From Edolisoma coerulescens (taxonomy: Eukaryota > Chordata > Aves > Passeriformes > Campephagidae), in the NCBI GenBank assembly GCA_013397115.1, contig VWZW01001369.1, positions 434,001-498,000 of the forward strand: a DNA stretch of 64,000 bases, read 5' to 3'. This document shows, piece after piece, positions 27,101-41,040 of the stretch. The notes below the pieces were generated by a model that had not been told where the DNA came from, did not search any database, and saw nothing but the letters and a program-made list of their open reading frames with translations. Position 1 is the first letter of the stretch. Every line of letters begins with the position of its first letter. The position numbers and the translations under genes are program-made.

Positions 27101-30100
27101 ACATGCTATTTTCCTATCTGTCTGCATAAGGCCCCGAGAATTTCTTTTAAGATATAGCAATTCAATAATTACTCAAGACTCCCATCTACAAATTAACATG
27201 ACTGGAGCATTTAAGTATCATTGAACAGGCAGGAATGAATCCTGAATGGAAAAGCCAGCCAGTTACCTCAATAAAAACAGATTGTGTGCAGAGGGGGGTA
27301 GCAGTCTGCAAAGCTGAACACATGGCCTGAGATCTCTGCATGAAGGAGTATTATTTAATATACTATTGCATGGTACTTAGCATGACTGAACTTAGCCCTG
27401 CTCTGAGCCAAGGGAGCCACATCCTAAGACAAATGTAAAATAATGACATTTCTGTTCCATAATACACAGAACACATTCCTAAACAAAGACCAAAATTTCT
27501 AGAGGCAAAGATATAGTAAATTTTTAAACACTGCAATGTCAAGGCCTTGTTGTGCACTTCAGGTTAGTGACCAGCCACATTCTGCAGATAATGAAGAACT
27601 GCCTGAGAAGAAGGAATAACAAAGTTAACAGCAAATACACGGACTGATCATCACTACATAGCAACTACAAAGAAAAGAAAACATGAGATTTTATTGGATC
27701 AAGTAGTAGTTGATAGCAAAGATGACAACATATTACCATGTAAATGTTATGACTGGAGGTGAGTTAATAATGGTCTTGGTAGGTGTAAGTCATTAGGATT
27801 TCTTTGTGGCAGCCCTGTAAATTATACATGGGCCTGCTTTTAGGGAAATCACCTTTTTGCACTCCTGTAGCTTTTATGCCAAATTAAAAATATGAAGGAA
27901 GGAAGCACAATTATTCTTGCTTATGTAGCAATTCTGATAAACAGGAAGGAGTCTCATCATTAGATTAAAAAAAATAATCACATTATGTTAAAATGAATCA
28001 ATGCAGTCAAAAGTCATGATAGTCCAGTCTGTCCTCTTGCTCCTCAGGAGGCACACTTTACCTAAGGACTACTGGGGGAGGGCTGGGAAGCTCCTTAATA
28101 AACACATTAACACATTATACATTTTGGTGTATGCCTGGACCTGCCCAAGTGCTTAAGAATCTCACTAAGTTAAGACATCTGTAGGGATGATATGCAAAGC
28201 TGTCAAAGTGAAGTACAGCCCATATTCAAAAATGCTAATGGGTATTAACCTACATATATTAATAAATAATTAACATGCAACAATCTCTTCACATTTAAAA
28301 AAGATACTTTCAAATATTTCAATCCACTCAGATTAGATTATGATCTCTTGAGCAAGCAGTTTTTTCAGCAACCCCAGACAGAAATTCTTTCTAATTTCCA
28401 GGACATCAGGTTTTTCCTATCTGATTCAAGATTATTATCACAATTTAAAAATAAATTATCCAGCAAAATTATTTTAATGTAACCAAGTATTAGAAGATGA
28501 CTTTTTTCAGTTAAGAATTCAGGAAAATCTGATTGACAGAAGTATGTGTCACAAGGCTACAAATCCAGCTTTAAAGCTCCTATGACTGAGTGAAAATCAT
28601 GATGCCTCAGTGGAATCTAACTCTGTTGTTTCAAATCTGATAAAAACCCCTAAACTGATGGGTTAACCTTGAACCAGCAGGCTTTATGGTGGTTCCCAGT
28701 AACCAGCATGGAGCCACTGTACTCTCCTCAAGTGAGATCAGGTATCCATTCTCAATCCAGATCAAATTTGTGATGCTGGGAAAGCACAGACCCCATGTCA
28801 ATGACTGTGGAACCATAGCATAATTGTAGTAAATGCTGGAAAACCTCTTCGTGCAGTAAACACACCTTTAACAAAGTGTTATTCATGCAAAACACATTAA
28901 AGCCCTTATAGTAATTCAGAAATTTATTTCCTGGAATAACAGATTTCCAGTCCTTTAAAAGACAAAATGTAGCACAAAGGAACTCAGATAAATTAACAGT
29001 TATTCCATATCTATTTTATTCATGCCAAATAAAAATAAATTTCATAAAATAGGAAAGGTCTATTTGAACAAAAAACCCCAAACAACTGAAGGGGATTTCT
29101 AGTCTCAGAGATAACCTAATTTAACATATTTAGGAGGGAATTTCTGTCAGCAGGGAAGTAGAATACAACTTTCACCATTAGAACAGGATGCACACACTCA
29201 AGGCAAGGCTAACACAGAGCGTTCCCCCTCTTCCAGACCAAGTATATTCCCATACCTCAAGAAACAGAACAGACCAAATCTTGACTTCAGTAAAGTCTAA
29301 ATAAATGGCTGCACCTACAGAATCTTACCAGCATCAGCTGGGACTCAAATGCTATTCCTTCATGACAAAGAACATGAGCAACACATTTCTGACTACAGCT
29401 TCCCAGGAGACAACCCTTTTGTCCAGTGACTCCAAAGAGCTCTGGATTCACATGACGCACACCCAGCACACTACTATCACTCAAAAAGAAGAAAGAACTA
29501 CCAGTTAAGTCCAACTCCACGGTTCAAGAGACTTCCTCCTCTGCTTATTTTCTCCTTTGGTGCACTCATAGTCTTAAATTTTTTATTACCCAGTGAAATT
29601 CGCTCTAAAAGAAACAACTCTTAGAATAACAAAATAAAAAGGAAACACATTTTCCTCCCTTAAATCAAAACCACAATGCCAGCCTGGAATTCCCTAATGA
29701 CAACGTAAGCCCAAGACAGAACAATGGCATAGTTGCTTGATAAATCACAGAAAGTGAAATTAATATTTAATAAATGGGAATGGAAAAGTCTGTCAGGAAA
29801 CCAAGGTTCTGCCAGGATGTCATTCCAAAACACAACAGAATGAGACACCAGAATACAAATAAAACTGTCCAACTTTTCCTATGACCCTTTTGGTGGTCTA
29901 TCTAAGTAACCTGGAGAACTGTATGAAAAGAGAGTGGGACACTTCTTTTAAAATGAACACTGATCCATTTCCCACCTGCTGTGTTATTTCTCAAACAATG
30001 CAACAGGAGAGTTGAAGCTCAGATCTACAGCTTTCCAAGTGGAAAGGCAAGCCCATGGCAACACAAGTGATACCAGTCTGCATGCATGCATACCTACTCA

Positions 30101-30719
30101 CAAATGTTTCTCATTCTCCTTCAGCTATACCCCACTGCTCTTGCTCAAAATTTCACGACTCTCAAGGATTTGTTTTTTCCATTGTATCACCAGTGCTGCA
30201 GTTTGCACTTCATACACAAGTGAGCAGCTCAAGTAACTTCACAGTCTTGCGTAGTCTAACATTATGAGCCGTCACTGTTTCTTTCAACAATTTTTGCTCA
30301 GTGATCAATTAGCCACTGTATAAGCATGGGGAGTCACCATGTCCACCCTCCTGTTACTGTCATAAAAAGAAATGACCGTTCCTTTATTAATATTTAGCAT
30401 TTGATAAAGACAGCTTTTGCTATGTGCTTCAATTTTACTTTGTGTATTACTCTAGAAGACTGGAGTATAGATTTGTCTGGAAACTACTTTTTGCCTTCCA
30501 ATTATTAAAAACAATATTTTATTTTAAATTTTATTTTCATTAGCTTACTCCCTGTTGACAAAAATGCCCTGCTTAAAGCACATTAAAATAGCGAAGCACA
30601 AAATGGATGCTCTAATTTACCAAATAAAGTAAAAAAATAAAAGACAATGTAATAAAAAGATAAAGCCTTCATAGAGAATTGCAGCAATTATATCTCCACA
30701 GCTACAATATAACCCAAAA
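24126..30719. other. Intergenic, no gene seen
   Basis: Apart from the microsatellite at 25059-25150 this is unique AT-rich DNA. A G/T-only stretch of ttggttgg type lies at about 26205-26262. No exon, RNA gene or further transposon was recognised. Confidence 0.65.
25059..25150 (+). repeat. (TA)n followed by (TATAAA)n microsatellite, with one N
   Basis: A (TA) run (25059-25077) is followed by an undetermined base at 25078 and then about 12 pure copies of a 6-bp AATATA unit to 25150. The purity indicates recent expansion. The N sits exactly at the junction of the two repeat types, probably a sequencing or assembly uncertainty. Confidence 0.97.
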
Positions 30720-31060
30720 CTTTGCAAATGCTTTGATTATTGAACCATGGCTGAAGTGAATAATTTGGCTTTCACTAAGAAAACAAGCACATTCATTCTC
30801 ACCACAATGGAGAGAGGCAGTTTTAATTAAACCTTATCAAAAGATGAATAAAGAATAAACTCAATACCCATTCCACAGGATTCTATTTTCATCTGTTTAG
30901 TTTAAGCTTGCCATGTTCATGCAATAATTAACCACTGTCCAAGGAATGCTGGAGTTGTGTTAATGTTGGTAAAGATTTAATTAGTTCAATTATCTGGAGA
31001 CTATTGAAGGCTCAGCATAGTACCAATTTCTTCAGGCTTTATACATACCTCAGATCAAAA
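30720..31060. promoter_or_regulatory. AT-rich complex block, possible conserved noncoding element
   Basis: Repeat-free sequence rich in homeodomain-type cores (ttttaattaaac, gcaataattaacc, gatttaattagtt), with no coding potential. It has the texture of conserved vertebrate noncoding elements, but conservation cannot be measured here. Confidence 0.2.
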
Positions 31061-31470
31061 TACATTAGACTGAAATATAAGTGAACAAAGAAAATTTACT
31101 ATTTCACTTCAGCTACTGAATGAATGTGTGTTTAATAATTTTATTGCCCTCATTTTAAATGAGGTTTTGGAAACAGAATATGTAAGCTGTGACTTACCCA
31201 GTCTTCCAGATTAGCTGGTGGGTTTTTTTTTTTCCTAAGTCATCTTATATTTTAAACAAAATTAAGTTTATTTTAGAAAAGAAAACCCAATGCTTCTTTA
31301 AGCAGGAAAAAGTATAGTTCCTTTTACATTTTTTCCCCCCACTGCCTACATATTTTACGTCTTTCAAGGAAAGTGAGGCATTTAAAAAGCATTGAAAGCA
31401 GTGACACAGACAACTGTTTCAATCTGTCAGACAGCATGGACAGACAGTAGGGATCATTTTATAAAATAGA

Positions 31471-31740
31471 GCGGCCCCCCAGCGGCCTGACCTTCCTGGT
31501 GGGAAAGCGAACACAGCGCGGTGCTTGACAAGCTCACCAACAAAGGAGTATATTTAGTCCCCCCAAATTCTGACACGCTTCTCACAGGAAAAACGCAAAC
31601 TGGGATGAGGCGTCGCTGACTACGGCTAACAAAGGGTGAGTTCTAATTGGAGATTGCACCGTTACTGTGAAACAAAAAGGAGGAGACGAAAAGTGAAAAC
31701 ACCACTTCTCTACACGCAGACTGTAAGCGTTGCAGTGAGC
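31471..31740. promoter_or_regulatory. CpG-enriched patch, candidate enhancer or noncoding promoter
   Basis: I count 14 CpG in 270 bp, against a CpG-poor background. It starts with gcggccccccagcggcc and holds two aacaaag words (31539-31545 and 31628-31634), a core shared by SOX and TCF/LEF proteins. The second runs straight into gtgagt on the plus strand (31635-31640), a potential splice donor. No TATA box is obvious. It may be an enhancer or the first exon of a noncoding transcript. Confidence 0.35.
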
Positions 31741-34700
31741 CCAGTTCCTACTTTATGAAAAGTGTTCAACTCCATATTAGATGCTATTCAAGTTGCAAGC
31801 CCTCTGGATCTGTATCTGCAGCTCCTGCTGCTTTTAGTAGGAACAGAGCCCAGGAATGGGAGCATTAGAAGATTTCCTTCTTTGTGTTACTAAAATATTA
31901 TCATTAGCTATTCTTTAGAAAGGATGTTTGAATAAACCACATTCATTTTCCTGTAAGGTTTAAATGACATATTTATTACTACCACAGTCCGTCCTTTGTT
32001 TTCCCAACAGTGTGTTTTGGAGTATGAGTCCTTTATAACCAGTGAAGGCTGCACAAAGATGGCCAGCACATGAGAAAGTCACAGGAGTTTATCTCCTTGA
32101 GGAGCTAAATACTGTAGGAGGATGTTATCATTTTCTTATGAAGCAATAAAAACTTATGAGTTAATATAAAAGTAACTGTTTTGAAATTGCATACTACATT
32201 ATAGCCAGGCTGGATTCAAGCTGCTTGTCTCTTTAGGCAGTCAAAAACTACTTTATAGATTGCACTGCTATGCTTCCAAGCAGTAAATACCATTTGGTAA
32301 ATAACCCTTGTGAAACACTGTACCTTATTTTCTACTACTCACTTCAACTTGAAAAAGGTAAACACTTTAAGGAATAAATTAAACTAGTAAGAGAAGGTGT
32401 GAACTGCACACTGAGTGCCAACTGATGCCTCAATTCAGCTCCCATTTCTACCAAAATTTGATCTCCCCTTCCAGTTTTCTCTAGGGTGGAAGAAAAAAGG
32501 GAGATGCTGAAATTCATCCAGGCTTTTCTTGAGTCCAGATGGCAGATAATGCTCAGCAAGCAACAGGATATAGCACATTTTCCATCAACCATCTCCCCTT
32601 TCAGACAACTGATTTTTAAGTTGCATCAACAGCCTGAGGACTGCAGGTGCCCTATGGCCTATTGATTGCAGACTTCCTTCTACCTGTGTTTCTGTGAGAA
32701 TTTATGACAACCATGTGGGAGAAAATAAGGCTAATAGATGATTAAGTATTTAATGATTCACATCTATCATTAGCTTAAAAAAAACTCAGCTGAAACATCA
32801 ATGTCTGAGTGAGCATGAAGAATCATTTCAGGTTAAAAATACCACCCCAAACAAGTCAGAGCATGTATAACTGAGAGCCAAATTTCATCATATGTGGACT
32901 CATTTATTAATATTAACAGGATTGTAATTTTTTCCCTTAATTATAACTATTAAGCAACTGTAGAGTAACCACAAATATATCCACATAGGTATATCCAATG
33001 TCATATTCTCTGGTATCTTAGAAATTGCTTCATCTTCTTTCCCAGAATTTCACCAAGCCTTAAAGACAGTACTCATTTTTACTAGAGAAAATCCAAGCTC
33101 TATTCAGGCCAGGATGTTGCTCACCCTGACATAAAGCATTACTGAGAAACATATGTTGCTTTACAATGACTATTAGTTACAAAGCTGATGAGAAAATGAG
33201 CTAAGTATGTACAGACACATTTCTAGAACAAATTATACATATAAACATAGTATTATATATGTGTCTGTATATGTGTATATGCACACACACACACACACAC
33301 ACTATTTCCATGAGTATTACCATCCAAATAAATAATTCAGTACTAGCTAAAATCACTAAGACTATGGCAATCACACAAAAAAACCTGCAGCAACAAAGAG
33401 CAAAAGCCATCTATTTCAGGTGCTATGCTGTTAGACAGCCTATTTGGTGCCTAAATATTAATCATATCCCTGAGAAGGTGTTCTTTGTCCCATATGAAAA
33501 CCTTGGAAGCTGGCAATATGCACTGTAAGTGGATAGTCATTCTAAGGAGGAGTAATTTTCCTGCCACCACCTTTAAATAGTTCTGGCTTTTTTTGAAACA
33601 CAATTCAGTTATTTTATCTGGAAAAGCTCTAAGGCATGGACTGGGTCTGCTACAGATTAAGTACAAAAGAGGTTTGAGGCTTCTGGCTCATCTCTCAGGT
33701 GAGAAAAAAACCCAGAAAGTACAGAAAAGATCTTAGTAGAGACACAACACTTTACCCCAACTACATTTCAAAACACTGGTTTTAGTTGGTATGAAACTGT
33801 CTACTTGTTTAAAAAAGAACTGTGCTGGAGAAGGCAGCAAGATTTTGTCAGCCTCAAGCCTGAAAAGTGTCTGATTTTTGTGCTCTCTGCATTTTGAGAA
33901 CATAATTCTCCCTTTTTTCTCCTAGTCTGAAAACATTTTGTGATATATGAGTTCGGCCAAGAAGTATTGAGGAACTTTGTCTACACCAAAAAAAGGAACT
34001 TTAGGGTATTTTGTGAAGATAATGAAAAGAACTTGTTCAGGTCTGCAGTGTAAGTAATTTTTACCACACAAATTCCTCGCTTTTGTGTTAGCAAAGAGGA
34101 ATACTTTGAGTCTTTCAGTTTAGGAGATCTTCAAACAGACACCAGTGTGTAAACAATCCCAAAGTACATAACTTTACTAGAACAACCTCCAGTCTGTGTG
34201 CAAGGGCTTCAGAAAGGCCCCTTCATCAGATTTCCTTCTGCTCTTCACACTGAACAAAGCCTTGGCTGACAATACTGAAATCTCCTCCTTTATTTGGATT
34301 AAACCCCCTTTGCAGGAGAAGTATGCAAATGCTATACGTGTTTCTCTTGCTGAGGCTACTCTAACCCAGCTATCTTTTCACTGTCTATTTTCCCCCAGCA
34401 GACCATCCTATCGGCTGACAAGGGGGACCAGCCTTTTAATTCAATCTTTCACAACACTGACAGTTGGATGCTGGGGCCTGCCATGAACTCTAAAAGGAGC
34501 TCATTTAGTCATAATTAACTATTCCCTGCATATTTCCTAAGGTATGGTAATTGTGCTAAAAGCCAACAAGTGAAGCATTCATTCTGGTTTTCTTTTAAAC
34601 TTTTATTTTTCCACAGCAGTCTCTTTCTCCCCTCCTTCCCCCCAGCCCCCTGCCTTTTTCTTATTTAATCTTTTCTTTCTTTCTTTTCTTCCTCCTTGGA

Positions 34701-37700
34701 AACATTTAGAGTAAAGAAAAGGAATGACGGTGGAGATAGGGAGCTGCAGAAAACTGTGATGTGGGCAGTTCAAAAGGCAAAGTCTGCCATACGATACAGG
34801 ACCCCATGGTAGCACTGAGCTATTCAGCTGGGTAAAACATAAAGAAAAATGAAATGAGTAGAATAGAGCTATGTCATTAATGCAGAATGATGGACATCCT
34901 ATTTGGGTAACAGGGAGTCATGAATATACATTTCTAATTCCTTAGATATGGTGATAAGTGATCTCTCTTTCCATTAGCACCAGAGTATGTGTGTTTGAAC
35001 AACTTAAAATCTTCAAGTTATGCAGATGTAAAGCAGTTTACACACTATTCCTCCTTCCTCCCCACAACACAAACATATCCTATGTCCTACTGCATGCAGT
35101 GGGGTTCTCACAGGGATAAGGTATGATGGATCCAGCTCGTGTTTATCACTGTTGAGACGGGAAGCTTTGGGAATCTGACATGGATTATTTAACTTAAAAG
35201 GCAAAATATGATCTCAAGTCTGCCCTTATCTGTTTTCTGGTTTAGTTTAAATGAAGGAAGGCTTGACAGCACTCTCTGCTTACTTATAGGCTTTACATCT
35301 GTTGAAATTCTCCTGCCTTTCAGAAAGTTTGGGACCTACCGGACACCTTTCCATCATAAATGTACATAGTGCATATACAAAAGCAAGAGAAAACAAAGCT
35401 AAATGTTTTCACATTCCAATCTCCTTTCCATTTGGATGTGCACCAGGAGCAAAGAAATCACTGGCCTTTGCAAAGAATGCATGACAGGGCCATGTGTGTG
35501 CATGTGTAGGGCACAGTGTCTGTTAACACTGCAAATTCAGCAACTCTGCCAGAAGGGCCAGACATAGCACTGAGGTTCCTTATTCTTCTGCAGCATTTTT
35601 CCAGAGCCACAAAAAGTGGTAGGACCTTCCACGAACAAGGTGAGTAGGATCTGTGAACTACAGAATTTATATTCCATGTTTCAGGCATAATGTAACAAAT
35701 AAAGTCAATGAACAAAGAAAGAGATAAGGGAGAGAGAGGGCAAAACTTCAGACAAGGTCATGAAACAACTCATTTTGCTTACGTTCACATATTAACAATC
35801 CTGTTTTTACTTTTCAGAAGCATTCATCTATAAATATACTACATTTGCTTTAAACTTGTAAAATATTAAAGAATTAAAAAACTGCAATTTTTTTAGTTCA
35901 AACACTAGAGTACGAACACTGTTATGAAAAAAGAATCTTAATGTTGAAGAGTGAAGTGGGTAAAATGTTTCTAAAATCCTTTCCCCCTCCCTTTATGTCT
36001 AGACTATATCAAATTTGTGGATCAATATGGTTTTTAATGGTAGGCAAAAACACACTAAGACCCAAGCTGACAGGCTGCTGCTGAAGCTCTTAATGATCTG
36101 TTTTATCATCATGGTCTGGGATTTTGTTTTCTTAGGGGAGGAGGTTTGGGGGTGGGGGATGTTTGTTTAACTTCTGTGCATTATTGTGATCACAACACAC
36201 AGTGGATTAACAACAGAATTTAAAACAGAGCATCTCTCAATAGACATGAGCTGAAAATGTTGATGTTTGTTACCAAGAAACGGTGTTGGTTTCCATGCAA
36301 ATAAAATAGGCGAGGAACACCACATAGATAAGAAGCTTTGCAGGTCTCACCTGGCAGAGCTCCTGCTTTTTTGCCCACAGTGTTCTTAGGTGCTCTTGAG
36401 CAGTGTTGCTTCCCCCAGTCCTGGAGAACTTTTTCCTACCTCTAATGATTCTACAAGGACCCATGTGTTCAGACTGCATTGCGTTTACTCCCTTCCACAG
36501 GAACTCACGGAAAGAGAATTAGGTTTCTAAATCACTCTGCTCCATTGAGGCACAGTTCAAACATCTTTCTAAACCCCCAGGTGTGCTACAGTTTCTCTGC
36601 CCTGCATTTGGGAGTCTGGATGAAGGAGAGAAGACTGTCCTGCCGTCTGGTGACATGAGCAGTGCTGTGACTCATTAGCAATTCTCCTACTTTTGATACC
36701 ACACAAGCTGGTACAGTAGTCCCAGAAAATTGTGAGGTTTGGAGATGATTTTGGGGAGAGGAGGACAGCTTACACAAGAGAGCAAGTCCAGGACTTGAAA
36801 ATTCTGAAAATCTCAGCTTTTATGTTCTCTGAGGAAAAACAGCAAGGGTTAATGATCGAAAAGCAATGCTCCAGCTACTAAGAAAATCAAAATCAAGACT
36901 TACGCACCAAGTTCCTGGTCAAGGATTTCTTGAAATCTGCAATATGCTCAATCTATCTAAATGTACCTGCTTAAAGATTTAGTAATATATGTAAATAATT
37001 TGGGGGGTATTTAATGTAGGGGGGAAGACTTACTAAAAACACCCAAAATGGTGGTGTGGCAAAATCTTAGAAAATAATTTTGAGAGAGGTATCCTTTCAC
37101 TGCAGCCCAAGTTAACAACACAGATGAAAAATATTAAAAAGTGAATGATATCAAAGTCAAGAGCTACACACATACATTAAAAAAATGGTATGGCCCAATC
37201 CTAGGTTCAATTTATGGATTGTTTTATACTGCTCTATTTAATTTGAAATATAATACATAAAGCAAAAGTTGAAAAGTTACTGATTGAACCACATTTCATC
37301 AACAGTTGCTCACATTACACAGAGTTATTTAGATGACCTCAGGGCTCACTGGATTTTGCCAACACTCTCTACATATCCACCTTCTAAAAAGACAAAGGCA
37401 ATTCATATAGAAAGTGTTTTTACACACAAGTAATGATAAAAGGAGTCATTGATGGAATATGGACCACGTCTTAGAGCTTCTTCTCACCTGAAACATGGTT
37501 CACAAAGATTGGTAATGTCACAGAATAAACACTAGCAAGTTCCAGCGATTTCTCTGAAATTTGGGGGAGAAAAGATACAAAAACCAGATGATGAATATGT
37601 GATTCTCCCACTCATTGCTTCTGCCTGATCTTCCGTAGAGAGTCAAGGAACAAACTAGTATTTATTTAGGATAGAGAAGTCCGGGTTTGAGTGAATGACA

Positions 37701-39769
37701 AACAACTGCAGGAATAATAAGTTTTGAGGGGCAGTAAGGAATTTACCACTAATTCCTTCCTGACTACTATTCTTCATTTGAGTTATCAAGTTCCTAGAAG
37801 CTAAGAAAATACTTGTGTCAGTTTTGAAAAACCGGAAGTTGGTTAAAAAATGGGGAGTAATGGTTAAAGTCTTTCTTCTGTTTCAGACTACACTTCTTTT
37901 TCTTGCCAGAAAATGTAAATATGTGGGAAATATTAGTTTTTTAACTACTTTTTCTAATTCTGAGTGCTAACTTCTTTGGCCATGAACCTAGGACATACAC
38001 AGGTCACTAATCTGTGTCACACACAGTTCTAGAAAAGAGCTTGTCCGCATCTGCCAGATTTCCTAGCCAAAATATGCTTCTGCTCATGTCCAAGCAGCTG
38101 TTGCCAGATGCAGACAGACACTACAGCTACCACAGGTCCAACAAATATACCTCAGGGTTAAAATCTAGCGGGTCTGTCCAGTGCTTACTGATCCTTGTCT
38201 TTACTCCATGGAGCTAACAGACTTGGAGATTTCCCAGTTTACTCTCTTTTCCCAACAGAAGCCTAATTTTCAAACTCCGTACAAATAATTTAAATGCATA
38301 TCACTTCCCCAAACAAAGTACCAGAGCAGACATTAAGTAATGAATACTTTCTGAACTTTTCAAATTAGTTTCCAGTTTTTTACTTAAATACTTAAATACT
38401 AGATGGGCATCTTCAGAGCTACCCAGGGTGGGAAAAATTCTACCACAGGATGTGCACAGAGGATATTTTATTCTGATATTTTGCTTTCTTTATTTGGCTT
38501 TGCAAAGGACTGAGCCTATGTGTTCATTAGTACAGGCTACAGCAGCCAGTGTTCACGGTGACTATCTGAAAGAACTTTACACTAAAAAGGTATCTGGAAG
38601 GAAAGGAATGCCCTTTTTACGGTGCTTTAGTAACTTTTTCTGCAAACTAGCAGACTGTAAATGCTGAGCTTTTTACATTAAATACAAAACAGAAAACACT
38701 CATCTGTAAGACTCTGTACAAATATTTTGATTAAGAAACTCCTTTTAAAAATCTGATTCTGATTCACATTTGGTGGAGAAAGGGAAATCCAACAGCCTGT
38801 GGTTCCTCAATAAAGCAAATGCTAGTTACTCCACTACCAACTTAAAAACTTTGATGGATGGAAGAAAATGAAAGCTGAAAAAAATCATCAAGAATCTGAA
38901 CAGTAAGCAAACATTCCTCAGCATCCAACCAAGAGACTGCTAAAGCATGAGCTCCAAACTTCTGAGAGAAGTACAAGTTTAATACACAAAAGAAAAAATT
39001 CCTTAACAAGAAGAGATACAGTTTGCAAAATAGTTCTTCAGGAACCCTTTCAGCTTTTAAGTCTCATTTTCTCAGCCTGAGATGGTATTGTTGTGCCTGT
39101 GTTAGTTTTGATAAGGGAGCCATTGAACTCTATGGAATTCTCCCATTGTCTTCAGGAGGAGCAGAGCTAGACACAAAGCTGCACAACGATACCATGAGTC
39201 TGGCAGGTACCATGATCCCATCTTATTTTCTTAACATTTCTGAAAAAAACTGTGTGAGGGGAAAAATCTATGCAGTTATTTCTACTGATATGCAATATGC
39301 CTTTTATATGAAAATACAGACCAGTGAAGCAAATGAATGGTTAGCAATATTAATAGCCAGGGGCTTGTTAAACTGCCTGGGATGAAGAGTTTGCCTGCAA
39401 TTTTACCACTACAGGATATCTTGGAGAAGACTAAGCATTTTGTAATGCTGATATTTTATATATGCATTCTTTAAGTCCCTGACAGGCAGCAGACCCTGTA
39501 GTCTTCATTTCAGATTAAATTTTATACAGTAAGCCTGAATGCTTTATTTATTTTTAAATCCATACTTTCTAAGGGTATGTAGTTTTTCTTGGAAATAAAA
39601 TTATATCATGCAACTGAAATTGCATTCTGATTTTATGCAGTCCGACTAAGCATTAAAAATGAGCTCTTTTTATAATTCATCTTGCAACAGGAACATGTCT
39701 TTTTACAACAGAAGCTTGCAGCAAACCCCCAACACCACTTTATCCAGAAGAAAAACCACTGCCCCATGT
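31741..39769. other. Intergenic, no gene seen
   Basis: Unique AT-rich DNA with the (CA) microsatellite at 33282-33302 and a pyrimidine-rich tract at about 34595-34695. A 120-codon plus-strand frame at 39023-39385 resembles nothing known and is regarded as chance. Confidence 0.62.
33282..33302 (+). repeat. (CA)n microsatellite
   Basis: Ten and a half pure CA units, preceded by an alternating TG/TA stretch from about 33255. Confidence 0.97.
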
Positions 39770-41040
39770 AAATAATGAATGCAGCTCATATCTACCGCGT
39801 TCTGTTAAATTGCTAAAATTGCCTGGATAAACCATTTGAGAGTACGCCAGGTTTAATTAATACAACATGACCTGATCACTTCCACAGTTGGGAAGAAAGA
39901 AGTTGGCATTCTTTAAATCCAGAGCTCAACCTGGAGATTATGCTAAATTGCTTCATTCATAGTCCACACTGCTCCGCACATGTCAGGAGGACAGCATTTG
40001 TCCCCTCTAGTGATAAACAAATTATACATGAAATCAATTCCACTTCACAATAATTTTCCCTATTGGGTATTATCTTTCCTCCTCTGCTCCCTCCAGTTAA
40101 GCTTGCATCCTGTAACTTGCTAATGAGCTGGGGGCTTTCTGTTCCAGGTGGCACCCCCTGCCTCGAAGTCATGGCATTTCCCATTTCAAATGCTGCTGGC
40201 ATTTTTCGACAGCTCCTGCTAACCAGCCTTTTTGACCTGCACTAAGAGGAACTCATCTGATCGAATGCTCTAACCTGCCAATCATGCCAGCAAATGATCT
40301 TCACAGTCACTCCCAAGGCAGGAGGGGGAGAAAAAAAGGGAGAGCAAGAGAGGGGGAGCGAGAGAGGCAGCTAGAGAGAGTGATGGAGCAGGCAAGCAGG
40401 CAGCCTCTGCAGCTACCTAATGAGAGTACTTTAAGTCTCTGAGGCAGCTGAAACACTGAAAAACTGGTGGGAAAATTAGGACAGAACTGAATGCCTGGTG
40501 CTGTTATTACTGCTTTCTTTACACCCTGAGATCATTTTGAAAGCAAGACCTCTGAGATGTGCCATTTTCAAAAGAACAGAAGTTAATTTTACCATATAAA
40601 TAGAAAACAGATATATTTTTCCCTGCCACCATCAATATGCAAACCTCATAATTCCGCTCTGCCAAATGGCGTTCTTTACAGAATTAATTAGGAGCTGTAA
40701 GCTCGTTAAATGAGTATCTTCACCTAGGGATGATTATGAATATTTTTTTGTTGTTGATGCAAGCCATAAATAGCACTTTTAACCTAATTTAAATGCTGGC
40801 AACATTTACACCTCCGTATTTACAAATGTCTGCTCACGGATACATAAAACAGCAAATACAGTATCTGCAGAGTCTAGATGTCACTTCATGGGCTGAAACC
40901 AAGCAGAGTCATGATAATGACTCAGTTGTTTTGATTTTGTTCCTTTTATGATGTGACAGATTACTTAGTGCTGAATCGTTCAAGCACACAAGGACAGATT
41001 TAATTGTGTAGATTTTCTTTCCCTTCAGACTATAAACTGA
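39770..41040. promoter_or_regulatory. Candidate conserved noncoding cluster
   Basis: About 1.3 kb of repeat-free complex sequence around the purine tract at 40317-40380. It has many homeodomain-type cores (tttaattaataca near 39853, gctaatgagctg near 40118, gaattaattagg near 40681) and an AP-1/MAF-like atgactcag near 40917. There are no credible exons. The density of such motifs in long, non-repetitive AT-rich text is typical of developmental enhancers. That is an inference; alignment to other birds or mammals would settle it. Confidence 0.35.
40317..40380 (+). repeat. Purine-rich (GA/GGGAG) tract
   Basis: About 60 bases almost all A or G, with gagag units and a single gcg. It lies within the candidate regulatory block at 39770-41040. 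Such tracts bind GAGA-type factors or form triplexes; that role is inferred. Confidence 0.85.

Noticed and set aside
39023..39385. 120-codon plus-strand open frame as a gene
   Set aside because: No family resemblance and no supporting context; its length is near what chance allows in 64 kb.
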